A stretch of DNA of 33,256 nt from Candidatus Coprenecus pullicola (GTDB lineage: Bacteria > Bacteroidota > Bacteroidia > Bacteroidales > UBA932), in the NCBI GenBank assembly GCA_018711925.1, contig DVHR01000034.1, positions 1 to 33,256 of the forward strand, written 5' to 3'. The position numbers and the translations under genes were made by a program. Of this stretch, positions 17,656-25,854 are shown piece after piece; position 1 is the first letter of the stretch; every line of letters starts with the position of its first letter. The notes under the pieces are model-generated. The model saw only the letters and a program-made list of their open reading frames with translations, searched no databases and was not told the DNA's origin.

Positions 17656-19365
17656 TTACTTTACTTCCAGGACCTCGCCAGCGTCCTTGGCCACCACTTC
17701 TTTCCATTTATCGCTGTAGCCGGGCTGGTCGGGAGAGGCGGGAATACGGTCGGAATATCCGTTGTTGAGGAATGTCCCGTGTCCGTTCTCCTTCTTTATG
17801 TTGCCGTCCATATACTTGACGAGCAGGTAGATATCCAGTTCTTTCCAAGTATCGAACAGACTCTGGGCCTGAGCGATGCTGTAAGTGGTCAGGAAGTCGC
17901 GGGTAGCCGCGATGCTCTCCTCGGTGGGAGTCTCGCCCAGAATCTCCAGAGCAGCGGCGTCTATCTCCGGCTGCTCCTCTACGGCAGCATTCTCGCGGGC
18001 ATCAATGACCTCGCGTACCTCCGGTTCAATACGGTCATAGAGCATATAGGCGAAATTGGCTATACGGTTGGTGACCCAGAACAGGGATGTCGGTGAATAC
18101 TCTATAAGGCTTCCGTTGCCGACCTTGATACACTGCGGTATCTCGTTGACACTGGTGTAAACAGGTGTCAGGCAGGAAGTGGCGGCATCGTCAGCGCCGA
18201 ACCATATAACACCTCCGATCTCGTCAGGCAGCCAGCTGCGGCTCTGACATACAATCCAGAATCCGGTCTGCTGGGTAGCGATGGCACGCTCGTTGAGATA
18301 GGTCTTGCCGTCATACTCAAACTCCATCGGCCTCCATCGGTAGGGAGTGTGATGTCCGCCGGCACCGGCGTCAACCCTCATGTCCATGGGACTGCCCTCA
18401 TAGTGGTCACGCATCACGTCGGCCACCTCCTTAAAGCTGATCTTCTCAGCCGGCTTCACAAAGAGAGGCAGACGGTTGTCAGCATTGTAACCCATCGCAA
18501 AATCGAGATACTCCTCAGCGGGACGGCCGTCTATCATACCGTCACACAGAATGTTGTACGCAGCCCATACTCTGGACTCGCAGCCTCTCATGCCGCTGAA
18601 AGTGAGCGGAGCGTATGCGTCGCAGAAACTGAATTCCTCGTCAGCACCCTCGAAGTAACCCATCTCGCGGGCGAAATCCACCACGTCCTCCGAATACAGC
18701 CAGTTCTCGGGGTCATTGAAATCTATATTGGTGATACGGGCCTGGTTGGCATGGGCACAGATGTATCCGTCAGGAACACGCGCAGCCACCCAGACGATGC
18801 CCTTGCGGACATTGCGGCCCTTCCTGTCCAGCTTGCTGCCCTTTCCGATAAGCTCCATAATCCACACCTCGTTCTTGTCGGCAATCGAGAAAGACTCTCC
18901 GCTGGAGGCGTAACCGTACTCGTTAGCCAGATCCGCGATAATCTGTATGGCCTCGCGGGCTGTCCTGGCCCTCTGAAGAGTGATATAGATGAGCGAGCCG
19001 TAATCCATGATACCGTCAGGGTCATAAAGCTCGGGACGGCCTCCGTATGTGGTCTCGGTGATGATGAGCTGGTGCTCATTCATGTTGCCCACAGTCTGAT
19101 AAGTCCGGCCTATCTGGGGTATCTGCCCGAGGAAACGGCCTGTGTCCCACTCGGTCACATTGAGCATGACACCCGGTTTGAAGAATCCCGCAGGAGTAAA
19201 ATACAGCTCTCCGTAGAGCTGGTGCGAGTCAGCCGCATAAGTGACGAGCACAGAGCCGTCCTTTGACGCTCCTTTGGTTACCAATACATTAGTACATGCG
19301 AGACCGCTCTGCACGGACATCATGGCGAAAGCGGCGCATAGTGCTGATTTCAGGAATTTATTCAT
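17656..19365 (-). CDS. Secreted C69-family dipeptidase (Ntn hydrolase)
   Basis: This 569-residue exported peptidase of family C69 (PepD/U34) has a signal peptide (residues 1-23, ending GLA). The mature chain starts exactly at the catalytic Cys24 (CTNVLVTKGASKDGSVLV), the usual Ntn-hydrolase arrangement. Other family landmarks are YAADSH, NEHQLIITETTYGG, IMDYGSLIYITLQRARTAREAI, the FSIADKNEVWIMELIGKG core and YGYASSGESFSI. The protein lacks membrane helices and ends in a charged tail. It probably trims peptides in the periplasm. A good promoter lies upstream, and cdaA and mutS2 follow, so this gene leads the operon. Substrate preference cannot be read from the sequence. Confidence 0.9.
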   Translation of the reverse strand: MNKFLKSALCAAFAMMSVQSGLACTNVLVTKGASKDGSVLVTYAADSHQLYGELYFTPAGFFKPGVMLNVTEWDTGRFLGQIPQIGRTYQTVGNMNEHQLIITETTYGGRPELYDPDGIMDYGSLIYITLQRARTAREAIQIIADLANEYGYASSGESFSIADKNEVWIMELIGKGSKLDRKGRNVRKGIVWVAARVPDGYICAHANQARITNIDFNDPENWLYSEDVVDFAREMGYFEGADEEFSFCDAYAPLTFSGMRGCESRVWAAYNILCDGMIDGRPAEEYLDFAMGYNADNRLPLFVKPAEKISFKEVADVMRDHYEGSPMDMRVDAGAGGHHTPYRWRPMEFEYDGKTYLNERAIATQQTGFWIVCQSRSWLPDEIGGVIWFGADDAATSCLTPVYTSVNEIPQCIKVGNGSLIEYSPTSLFWVTNRIANFAYMLYDRIEPEVREVIDARENAAVEEQPEIDAAALEILGETPTEESIAATRDFLTTYSIAQAQSLFDTWKELDIYLLVKYMDGNIKKENGHGTFLNNGYSDRIPASPDQPGYSDKWKEVVAKDAGEVLEVK

Positions 19366-19386
19366 GTCGTTTATTCTGATTTTGTA

Positions 19387-19394
19387 TAAATTTG
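19387..19394 (+). promoter_or_regulatory. Putative -7 promoter box for the small coiled-coil gene
   Basis: TAAATTTG matches TAnnTTTG, 46 bases before the ATG at 19441. No -33 element is seen, and the region overlaps the opposing promoter of the C69 peptidase gene. Confidence 0.35.
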
Positions 19395-19405
19395 CAAAAT
19401 AAATT

Positions 19406-19437
19406 CAAAAGTAACACTTTTTAAATTCATATACAAA
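19406..19437 (-). promoter_or_regulatory. Putative Bacteroidetes promoter of the C69-cdaA-mutS2 operon
   Basis: On the minus strand TTTG (19437-19434) and TACTTTTG (19413-19406) are separated by 20 bases, a full match to the -33/-7 pair. The leader before the ATG at 19365 would be about 35 bases. Confidence 0.6.
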
Positions 19438-19440
19438 AAG

Positions 19441-19881
19441 ATGACCCGAGACATTATCATCAAGCTGATGCTTACACTGGCCGTATTGACATCTACGACA
19501 GTGCTCCACGCTCAGAACGAGGAAGAAGAGAAAACCCCGGAAGACATGGCGACAGAGGAGGCCAACCGCCTCGAAAGGCTGCTGAAACTGGAGCCGCACC
19601 AGACATTCTTCATCGACTCCATACTGCAGCACGACATGAGGGCCATGCATGATGAGATAGAGGCCCTAAGGACCTCAGGGACACAGGAGTACACTGCCTA
19701 CAAGCAAGTCCAGGACAGATGGGTGAACCAGATAGACAGCTCGTACAGAAAAATCCTGACGGAATACCAGTACATGATATACCGCCGGGACATCGGCAAG
19801 CTCAGCAAGGAGGAGCTGAAAGCCCTTAAAGCCATGGAGAAGGCCGAGAAAAAAGCCCGCAAGGCAGAAAGGGAACAGTAA
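19441..19881 (+). CDS. Small exported helical protein of unknown function
   Basis: This 146-residue protein has a signal peptide (about 1-24, ending HAQ). The rest is almost entirely charged helix, with a Lys/Glu-rich C-terminal coil (KEELKALKAMEKAEKKARK). I do not recognise a family. The overall look, a small periplasmic helical protein with repeated LxxLLxLxxxQ and YxxI(Y/L)xx segments, resembles Spy/LTXXQ-type or other Bacteroidetes periplasmic helical proteins, but no motif proves this. It stands alone, divergent from the C69 peptidase gene and convergent with the PHP phosphatase gene 14 bases away. The ATG is the first after the promoter box. Confidence 0.7.
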   Translation: MTRDIIIKLMLTLAVLTSTTVLHAQNEEEEKTPEDMATEEANRLERLLKLEPHQTFFIDSILQHDMRAMHDEIEALRTSGTQEYTAYKQVQDRWVNQIDSSYRKILTEYQYMIYRRDIGKLSKEELKALKAMEKAEKKARKAEREQ

Positions 19882-19895
19882 CTTACGCCAAAGAG

Positions 19896-20732
19896 TTAAA
19901 GCTGTATGTAACCGGGCCGACGGTCCTTATAGTAAACTTCATACTTAAGGCCGGCGGCCAGAGCGGTCTGACGGCACCAGTCAAAGCGGTCGGCTATACG
20001 CGTAATCTCATGGGCATCCGAGCCGAAGGACACGGCCTCGCCCCCGAGTTCCCGGAAACGCTTCAGGATATTGATATCCAGCTCCGGATGTCTTCCACGG
20101 TACAGCTGATAGGTCTTGGTGTTTATCTCCAAGGCCTTCCCGTTCTGCGCCAGGAATGTCAGGATTGAGTCCAGCACATCCGCAAAATCCGAATAGTATA
20201 TCGTCACTTCCTTATAGTCCGGATAACGGACGATATAGTCGTAATGCCCGAGTATGTCAAAGTCCGGCATGACCCTTATAAGCCGGTCGAACTCCTCCAG
20301 ATAGTGCCCGTACGCATACCGCCAGTCATAAGGCTTGTAGTAGTCCCCGAAATACGGGTCGTGGCCGTCTATCAGATGCAGGGAGGCTATCACGCAGTCA
20401 AACCTGTTGTCGGCTAGGATTCTCCGTATAGTCGGCATACTCTTGTCCTGCAGACCTATCTCCACTCCCTTGAGCAACTGGAAATCACCGTACTCTCCTC
20501 CTTTTCTGCCAAGACCCAGGAACTCCACGTCCCTGTCAATGGCCGCCTGTTGTGACGGCACGTCAAAAGTAAAGTCAGCCACCCCCGCCGGCGGATCGAA
20601 GTCCAGATGGTCAGTAAGGCACAGACCGGCCAGCCCTCTCTCATGCGCCGTCCTGACCGCATCCGCGATATCCATGCGGGAATCAGCGGAGAAATACGAA
20701 TGGCTGTGGTTGTCGAACAATCCCCCTTTCAT
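19896..20732 (-). CDS. PHP-domain phosphatase (histidinol-phosphatase-like)
   Basis: This 278-residue PHP-fold phosphoesterase has all metal motifs: DNHSHS with His9/His11, LTDH at 39-42, GVEIG at 89-93, SLH at 117-119, GHYD at 162-165 and SDAH at 238-241. It matches the HisK/HisJ-type histidinol-phosphatase family in length and layout. No histidine biosynthesis genes are near. Instead it is the last gene of the nuclease/TonB operon, one base after the preceding stop, which suggests a role in dephosphorylating nucleotides or a housekeeping role picked up by the operon. PHP enzymes are known to vary in substrate, so the histidinol-phosphatase name is only a family label. It is cytoplasmic (no signal peptide). 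Confidence 0.85.
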   Translation of the reverse strand: MKGGLFDNHSHSYFSADSRMDIADAVRTAHERGLAGLCLTDHLDFDPPAGVADFTFDVPSQQAAIDRDVEFLGLGRKGGEYGDFQLLKGVEIGLQDKSMPTIRRILADNRFDCVIASLHLIDGHDPYFGDYYKPYDWRYAYGHYLEEFDRLIRVMPDFDILGHYDYIVRYPDYKEVTIYYSDFADVLDSILTFLAQNGKALEINTKTYQLYRGRHPELDINILKRFRELGGEAVSFGSDAHEITRIADRFDWCRQTALAAGLKYEVYYKDRRPGYIQL

Positions 20733-20733
20733 A

Positions 20734-21141
20734 CTACCTTATCTCCTCCACGCTCCAGGTTCCGGTCTCAGAATTACGGACTACCAGCACACTGTTGCGC
20801 ATAGGCTCCATCTCATCCGGCACCAGGATGTCGAAATCGACCATCACCGAATCCCTGCTCAGCTCGTACACCACGCCGGCCTGAGGCTCCAGCTCCGCAG
20901 CCAGCTCCAGAAACGCCGATTTTAGCGAGTCGGGCAGGGTCTCTATCTGCCTGGCGGATTCCTCCACCTTGGCACGAAGCTCATCCCCGCACATCGCCGC
21001 AGCCTTGTCATACTCGGCCGCAAAATACGCTTTCACAAAGCTTTCCGCCATAGCTCCGGCTTCCCGTACCTGACGGTCAGCACAACTCTGGACAGCGGCG
21101 CACACCACTGCCAGAGCCGTCACTGCCAATACCTTTTTCAT
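20734..21141 (-). CDS. Small lipoprotein, DUF4878-like
   Basis: This 135-residue lipoprotein has a lipobox VQSC (Cys20) and a single domain that looks like the cystatin/NTF2-like fold of DUF4878: a helix AESFVKAYFAAEYDKAAAMC, then a strand-rich half with VVYELSRDSVMVDFDILVP and TGTWSVEEIR at the end. Family membership is likely but not certain. I chose the ATG at 21141, which leads directly into MKKVLAV, over a GTG two codons earlier. It lies in the nuclease operon, nine or more bases after the DUF5689 gene and one base before the PHP gene. Its role in the system is unknown. Confidence 0.7.
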   Translation of the reverse strand: MKKVLAVTALAVVCAAVQSCADRQVREAGAMAESFVKAYFAAEYDKAAAMCGDELRAKVEESARQIETLPDSLKSAFLELAAELEPQAGVVYELSRDSVMVDFDILVPDEMEPMRNSVLVVRNSETGTWSVEEIR

Positions 21142-21156
21142 CGTCACTACCTGCTT

Positions 21157-21978
21157 TTATTCCAGTACCTCCACCCCGTCCAGGTCCAGAAGAACGAGCT
21201 GGTAAGTACTATTGAACTTAGTAAGTATGCCGGTAAGGTTACACCTGACACCCAGACCGGTAATGCCGCTCTCCGCCACTTCCGTATCCGCGAAAGAGGC
21301 ATAACCGCTGGTACGGACCACGACAGTGGCATCATCCAGTCCGAAGTTCTGCTCTCCGTAAGCGGCCTCGCGCCCGGTGTACGGGTCATTGCTCACAGCC
21401 CACGTACTGAGCCCGTCAGGACTGCCCTGATAGGACACATTGCTCAGACGTACGTAACGGCACACCATATCATCGGTAAGCGTGTCTATGTCGGTGGGAG
21501 GCAGGGGGTCTCCGAACTCACCTCTGAATATCGTCTTGTCTATAAGCCCCTGAACGTCTATCCACGAAGTCTCGTACCTGTCCTCGTATGATCTGGCTCC
21601 CAACTGCACGCTGCCGCCGTAAGTTCCGAGATAAAGGCCCTGCGGCTTGACATACAGTGTCTGTCCCAGTTTGTAGTCATTGTACAGGCCGGTCTTGCCT
21701 ATCTTAACCTCGAGTCCTGCCGTACTGTCCTCGATATAAAGAGTCCTGTAGACATTGCCGCTGCGGTCAGAACTGATAATCTTGCCCTCAAGGACTATGG
21801 AAGCATCGGTTATCTCTGTCGGAGAGCCGGTGTACAGAGCCTTAAAGTCCGCCAGCGTCATGGTCGGTTCCATATCAGCAAACTGATAAGGCTCAGGCTC
21901 GGTGAACTTCTGGCAGCCGGAAAGGGCCAGGCAGGCCAGCAGCAGGAATGCTGAATATTTTATAATATCTCTCATCAT
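21157..21978 (-). CDS. DUF5689 lipoprotein
   Basis: This 273-residue lipoprotein has a lipobox ALSGC (Cys22). The body is a DUF5689 domain starting at about residue 38 (MTLADFKALYTGS) and continuing with GKIISSDRSGNVYRTLYIED and GLYNDYKLGQTLYVKPQGLYLG. DUF5689 is thought to be an OB-fold-like module and is found mainly in Bacteroidetes lipoproteins. It sits directly downstream of the TonB receptor gene (12 bases), the position where surface partners of TonB receptors are often found, and it could be the receptor's substrate-binding lipoprotein. The same domain occurs twice in the first gene of the operon. Confidence 0.85.
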   Translation of the reverse strand: MMRDIIKYSAFLLLACLALSGCQKFTEPEPYQFADMEPTMTLADFKALYTGSPTEITDASIVLEGKIISSDRSGNVYRTLYIEDSTAGLEVKIGKTGLYNDYKLGQTLYVKPQGLYLGTYGGSVQLGARSYEDRYETSWIDVQGLIDKTIFRGEFGDPLPPTDIDTLTDDMVCRYVRLSNVSYQGSPDGLSTWAVSNDPYTGREAAYGEQNFGLDDATVVVRTSGYASFADTEVAESGITGLGVRCNLTGILTKFNSTYQLVLLDLDGVEVLE

Positions 21979-21990
21979 CGATTTGTCGTT

Positions 21991-24786
21991 TTAGAATCTG
22001 AAATATACATTGATCATATAGTTGATGCCGTGCAGATAGAAATACCTCGTATCAAACGGCTGATAGTACATGAACTCACCTTGAGCGTCCTCTACGCGGG
22101 AAAGACGCATCTGCTCGTAACCGCCGGTCTTGATATTGCGGTTGTTGAGGATATTGTTGATATTGGCGCTGACTCCAAGCAGATACTTGCCGCCGATGTA
22201 CCATGACTTGCCGATGTTGGCATTGAGCAGGAAGGCGTGAGGGAACTGCTCCTGGGCCCGCATGTCATTGATAAGGGCCATGCCCTCCTCAGTGCTTGCG
22301 TCCATACCCTCCAGCGCATAGTCTGTACGGCGCAGGGGGTTCATGGAGATGTACATGCCGTCGAAGTAGTTAAGCTCGATACCGGCGAACAGATAGCCCG
22401 GGCCGGCCCATGTAAGGCCGATGGATGAGGCCAGATGAGGGGTACGCGCCACCTTGAAGCCCTCCCAGTACACAGTCTGGTTCTCCAGCACTGTCCTCGC
22501 GCTGTTGTCCACAGTCTGGGTAAAATTGGGGTTGGAGGTGTACTCGTAGTTGCCCCAGCTTACAGCGCCCTCGAATGCCAGACCGCCCCAGATAGGCACC
22601 TTGATTCCGGCCTCGATACCGTAATTGCGCTGGTCAATACCGGTCATGGAGAAGTTGGTGAAAGCTCTCTGGATATCATCATAGAAGCTGATAAGGTCCG
22701 TCTGGTCGTTGATGGTGGTGTAGAACGCCGATACGCGGAGGGATATCCACGAGGTTTTCAGCATATAGTTGATATCCGCGCTGAATATCTTCTCGGTCGT
22801 AAGGCCGTCCACCACACTGTTACGCGTTCTCGGCGACAGGAACGCCTCCTCAAAATAGGGAGCCTGCGTCATGTAGCCTACATTGGCGTATATCATGTTC
22901 TGAGGTGAGAACTTGTAGTAAAGGCCCAGTTTAGCCTTGTATGTCAGGAAATTCAACTTTTCGGAATTGCCGAGAGAGTTGTCGGGGAAAAGGCCCTTGC
23001 GTACCAGACCCTCTCTCCAGAAAGTATTGTACCCCAGCTCTGCGCCGAGAGTGGCCTCGAAGCCGCCCACATTCAGGTCCCAGGCCGTCCACAGCCTGTG
23101 GTTGCGGATATGGGCATAATAGTCATAACCGTACTTGTCTCCCTCCTTTACCAGACGGTTGGGATTGTCCAGGTCATTCTGGTAAGCATCCTGATCCGAG
23201 CCGAAGTCCCTCTCGGCGAACTGGTCGATGTTGAGCCAGTAGTCACCGCCGAGCAGGTCCTTGACTATCTTGTAGTACTCGGTACGGTTCCAGCGGAAGT
23301 TGTATCCGAGCGAGCCTTTCAGTATGGAGCCGAAACTCTTGGTCACCTGACCGGTGACGTTGATGTCGTTCTGGTCCGTGCGTCTCTCCTCCAGGATGTA
23401 CTTGGAGCGTGAGGCATTGGTCACGTCTATGGCGGGGTTATAATCCAGATTCTCGTCAAATGTGCTGTTGCGGTTCACATCATAAAGACGGTCCCAGTTG
23501 ATGTGCTGCACGTTGCTGTTGTATCTCCAGCCGTCCACGGCCCATGCGTATTTGTTGGGGTCATCGTCAAAATAGCTCGGCAGATAGCGGTAGTAGTCCG
23601 GACGAGGGTCGGGAGCATCGTACCAGTCGAGAGCCGAGTAGCCGTTGCGGCCGAAACGCCATGACACGCCGGCCGTCACTTTCAGGTCATCGAACGGAGT
23701 GTACTCGTAGTTGAACAGGAGCACCGGCTCATGGTTGTTCCTCACACGGGCATTGCGCACCTTGCCGTTCTGGTAGCCCCAGTTGGAGTTGTAGTAGTTG
23801 CTGCCCATCAGGTCGTACACCTCCTGGGTAGAGGCGTTCTGCGCTCCGCGCTGTACGGGCGAGCCGAAAAGAGTCAGCGAGAAGCGGTGCTGGTCGTTCA
23901 GCCTCTTCTCAGCCGCCAGGAAATATGCAAAGGCATTGTAGTACACGCCTGTGATATAGTCGTTGCCGCCCAGACGCGTAGACACCGAGGCCGCGAACGC
24001 CCAGCCATTGTCCATCAGGCCGGTGGAGTACGTGGCCATCAGACGCAGACGGTAGGTGGAACTGTTGGTCAGCACACTGAAGCGGTAACCCTTCGCCACC
24101 GAGGAGGCATAGGCATTGACATTGGTCAGTCCGTTGATACCGCCCACACCGTAGTCGGACAGGGCCATGCCGCCGACCGCCTCCTTCTCCCTCGTGGCCT
24201 CGTTCAGGCCGCTGAACAGGGAGTATGGAGTATAGCCGCTCAACGCGTCGTTGAACTTTATACCGTTGATGTAGATATCGGACATACCGCTCTCATAGCC
24301 GCGGTTGAGGAAGCGCATCTGGCTGAAGCTGAATGAGGCGATGTTGTCAAACACATCCCTTGAGGCTGAAAGCACCGACGGCACGTCCTCGTATCCCGAG
24401 CCGGACTCGTCCTCCACCTCAAAGTCCGCGAACATGTCATCGCTCATGAAGTCCGTCATAGGCACGTCCGGCGTGATGGACACGTTCATGAGATCGAAGA
24501 CCTCCCCACCGCTGACCCGCACACTGAGCTGGGTCTTTATATATCCGGCGGCAGATATCTCCATATTGTACACTCCGTCCTCAATGCCTTCAAACTCAAA
24601 CACTCCGTTGGCTCCGGTATATACGGACATCTCCTTCTCCGTATAGAACAATGTCACCTTGGCGTCCTTCACCGGACGGGACAGATCCCGGTCCATGACC
24701 GTTCCCCTCACGCCTCCGGTCTGCGCCAGAGCAGGAAGGGCCGCCAGCATCAGCATAAACGAAACAATTGCTGTCTTGATTTTCAT
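21991..24786 (-). CDS. TonB-dependent receptor with carboxypeptidase-regulatory-like domain (nuclease operon)
   Basis: This 931-residue outer membrane receptor has a signal peptide (1-21, ending ALAQ), a carboxypeptidase-regulatory-like domain at about 23-105 (VRGTVMDRDLSRPVKDAKVTL), and a Glu/Asp-rich linker. A plug domain follows at about 140-235 with FSQMRFLNRGYESGMSDIYI, and a long beta-barrel ends in NVYFRF, the aromatic C-terminus typical of outer membrane barrels. It has no SusD-type partner; a DUF5689 lipoprotein follows at once and a secreted EEP-family nuclease gene precedes it by 17 bases. The context suggests import of oligonucleotides or nucleosides released by the operon's nucleases. 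Substrate is inferred from neighbours only. Confidence 0.9.
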   Translation of the reverse strand: MKIKTAIVSFMLMLAALPALAQTGGVRGTVMDRDLSRPVKDAKVTLFYTEKEMSVYTGANGVFEFEGIEDGVYNMEISAAGYIKTQLSVRVSGGEVFDLMNVSITPDVPMTDFMSDDMFADFEVEDESGSGYEDVPSVLSASRDVFDNIASFSFSQMRFLNRGYESGMSDIYINGIKFNDALSGYTPYSLFSGLNEATREKEAVGGMALSDYGVGGINGLTNVNAYASSVAKGYRFSVLTNSSTYRLRLMATYSTGLMDNGWAFAASVSTRLGGNDYITGVYYNAFAYFLAAEKRLNDQHRFSLTLFGSPVQRGAQNASTQEVYDLMGSNYYNSNWGYQNGKVRNARVRNNHEPVLLFNYEYTPFDDLKVTAGVSWRFGRNGYSALDWYDAPDPRPDYYRYLPSYFDDDPNKYAWAVDGWRYNSNVQHINWDRLYDVNRNSTFDENLDYNPAIDVTNASRSKYILEERRTDQNDINVTGQVTKSFGSILKGSLGYNFRWNRTEYYKIVKDLLGGDYWLNIDQFAERDFGSDQDAYQNDLDNPNRLVKEGDKYGYDYYAHIRNHRLWTAWDLNVGGFEATLGAELGYNTFWREGLVRKGLFPDNSLGNSEKLNFLTYKAKLGLYYKFSPQNMIYANVGYMTQAPYFEEAFLSPRTRNSVVDGLTTEKIFSADINYMLKTSWISLRVSAFYTTINDQTDLISFYDDIQRAFTNFSMTGIDQRNYGIEAGIKVPIWGGLAFEGAVSWGNYEYTSNPNFTQTVDNSARTVLENQTVYWEGFKVARTPHLASSIGLTWAGPGYLFAGIELNYFDGMYISMNPLRRTDYALEGMDASTEEGMALINDMRAQEQFPHAFLLNANIGKSWYIGGKYLLGVSANINNILNNRNIKTGGYEQMRLSRVEDAQGEFMYYQPFDTRYFYLHGINYMINVYFRF

Positions 24787-24803
24787 AAATTGTCTGTATT
24801 CTT

Positions 24804-25841
24804 CTATTTACCTATTACTATATATACCGGAAGATGGTCGCTGTATCCTCCGAGGAAAGAGTTACCGCTGAACGAGCGCAGGGGATAGTTCTTGTAACGC
24901 CCTTTCTGCTGAATCATGTAGCTGCGCTTGAATACCCTGCCGTACAGGCCGTTCCGCTCCGATGGCCGGATGTGAAGAGAGCCGCTGCCCTCCTCCAGCA
25001 GATTATAATTGACAACTATATTGTCAAAGAGATTCCAGGCGTCCTGATAGCCGAGAGTGCCGTAGCCGGCCTTGTGCATGGCCCACATGGGATTGAAATA
25101 CCCCCCTGGCTCCACCTCGGAGATCTCCTCCTTCGCACCGAGCGTCTCGGAAAGGCTCTTGTTGTACGGGTCGTCGTTCATATCGCCCATTATCACTATC
25201 TTGATATCCGGGTACACGGTCTGAAGCGAGTCTGCATAGCGGCGTACTGTCTCCGCACAGCCCACCCTCAAAAACTCCGAGGCCGCCGAGCCGCCCCTGC
25301 GCGACGACCAGTGATTGACAAAGAAACAGAACCTCTCGCCCTCTATAGTGCCGCACACGGCAAGTATGTCACGGGTCTTGAAATCCGGAATCTCCGGTAT
25401 CACCGGCTGAAAGACATCGCTCCACTCAAGAGTGAACACATCGGGGCGGAAAAGCAGCGCCACATCAATGCCCCTGGGTTCCGGCGAGTCATATTGTACA
25501 ATCTGGTAACGCGCCGGGCGCAGCTTCTCCGAAGACACCAGGTCCTCAAGCACCCTGCGGTTCTCCACCTCCGACAGTCCGATAACCGCCGGATAGTTCT
25601 TATTGGCCGCAGCTATCCCGTACAGGACCTGCGATATATTGGCCAGTTTCTTGTCATACTTGGCCTGAGTCCACTCCTTGGGACCGTCAGGAGTGAACTC
25701 CTCGTCCCTGGTCGCGGGGTCGTCGTAGATGTCGAAAAAGTTCTCGACATTGTAGAATGTCACTATATAGCTCTTGTCCTCAGCCCTGAGGGAGAACACT
25801 GCCAAAAGCAACACTGCGGTCAGAATCAATTTCCTCTTCAT
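24804..25841 (-). CDS. Exported endonuclease/exonuclease/phosphatase-family protein
   Basis: This 345-residue EEP-superfamily enzyme has a signal peptide (1-20, ending LRA) and no lipobox, so it is probably periplasmic or secreted. Catalytic motifs are complete: FYNVENFFD at 29-37, LSEVENR at 89-95 (metal-binding Glu), RGIDVALL at 123-130, NHWSSRRGG at 176-184, GDMNDDP at 219-225 and YSDHLPV near 334-340 (catalytic His). This layout fits DNase I-like nucleases and related phosphodiesterases. It lies between a DNA/RNA non-specific endonuclease gene (13 bases) and a TonB receptor gene (17 bases), supporting extracellular nucleic acid degradation. Phosphatase activity on other substrates is possible, since the fold is shared. 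Confidence 0.9.
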   Translation of the reverse strand: MKRKLILTAVLLLAVFSLRAEDKSYIVTFYNVENFFDIYDDPATRDEEFTPDGPKEWTQAKYDKKLANISQVLYGIAAANKNYPAVIGLSEVENRRVLEDLVSSEKLRPARYQIVQYDSPEPRGIDVALLFRPDVFTLEWSDVFQPVIPEIPDFKTRDILAVCGTIEGERFCFFVNHWSSRRGGSAASEFLRVGCAETVRRYADSLQTVYPDIKIVIMGDMNDDPYNKSLSETLGAKEEISEVEPGGYFNPMWAMHKAGYGTLGYQDAWNLFDNIVVNYNLLEEGSGSLHIRPSERNGLYGRVFKRSYMIQQKGRYKNYPLRSFSGNSFLGGYSDHLPVYIVIGK

Positions 25842-25854
25842 ATAGGTCTAATGG

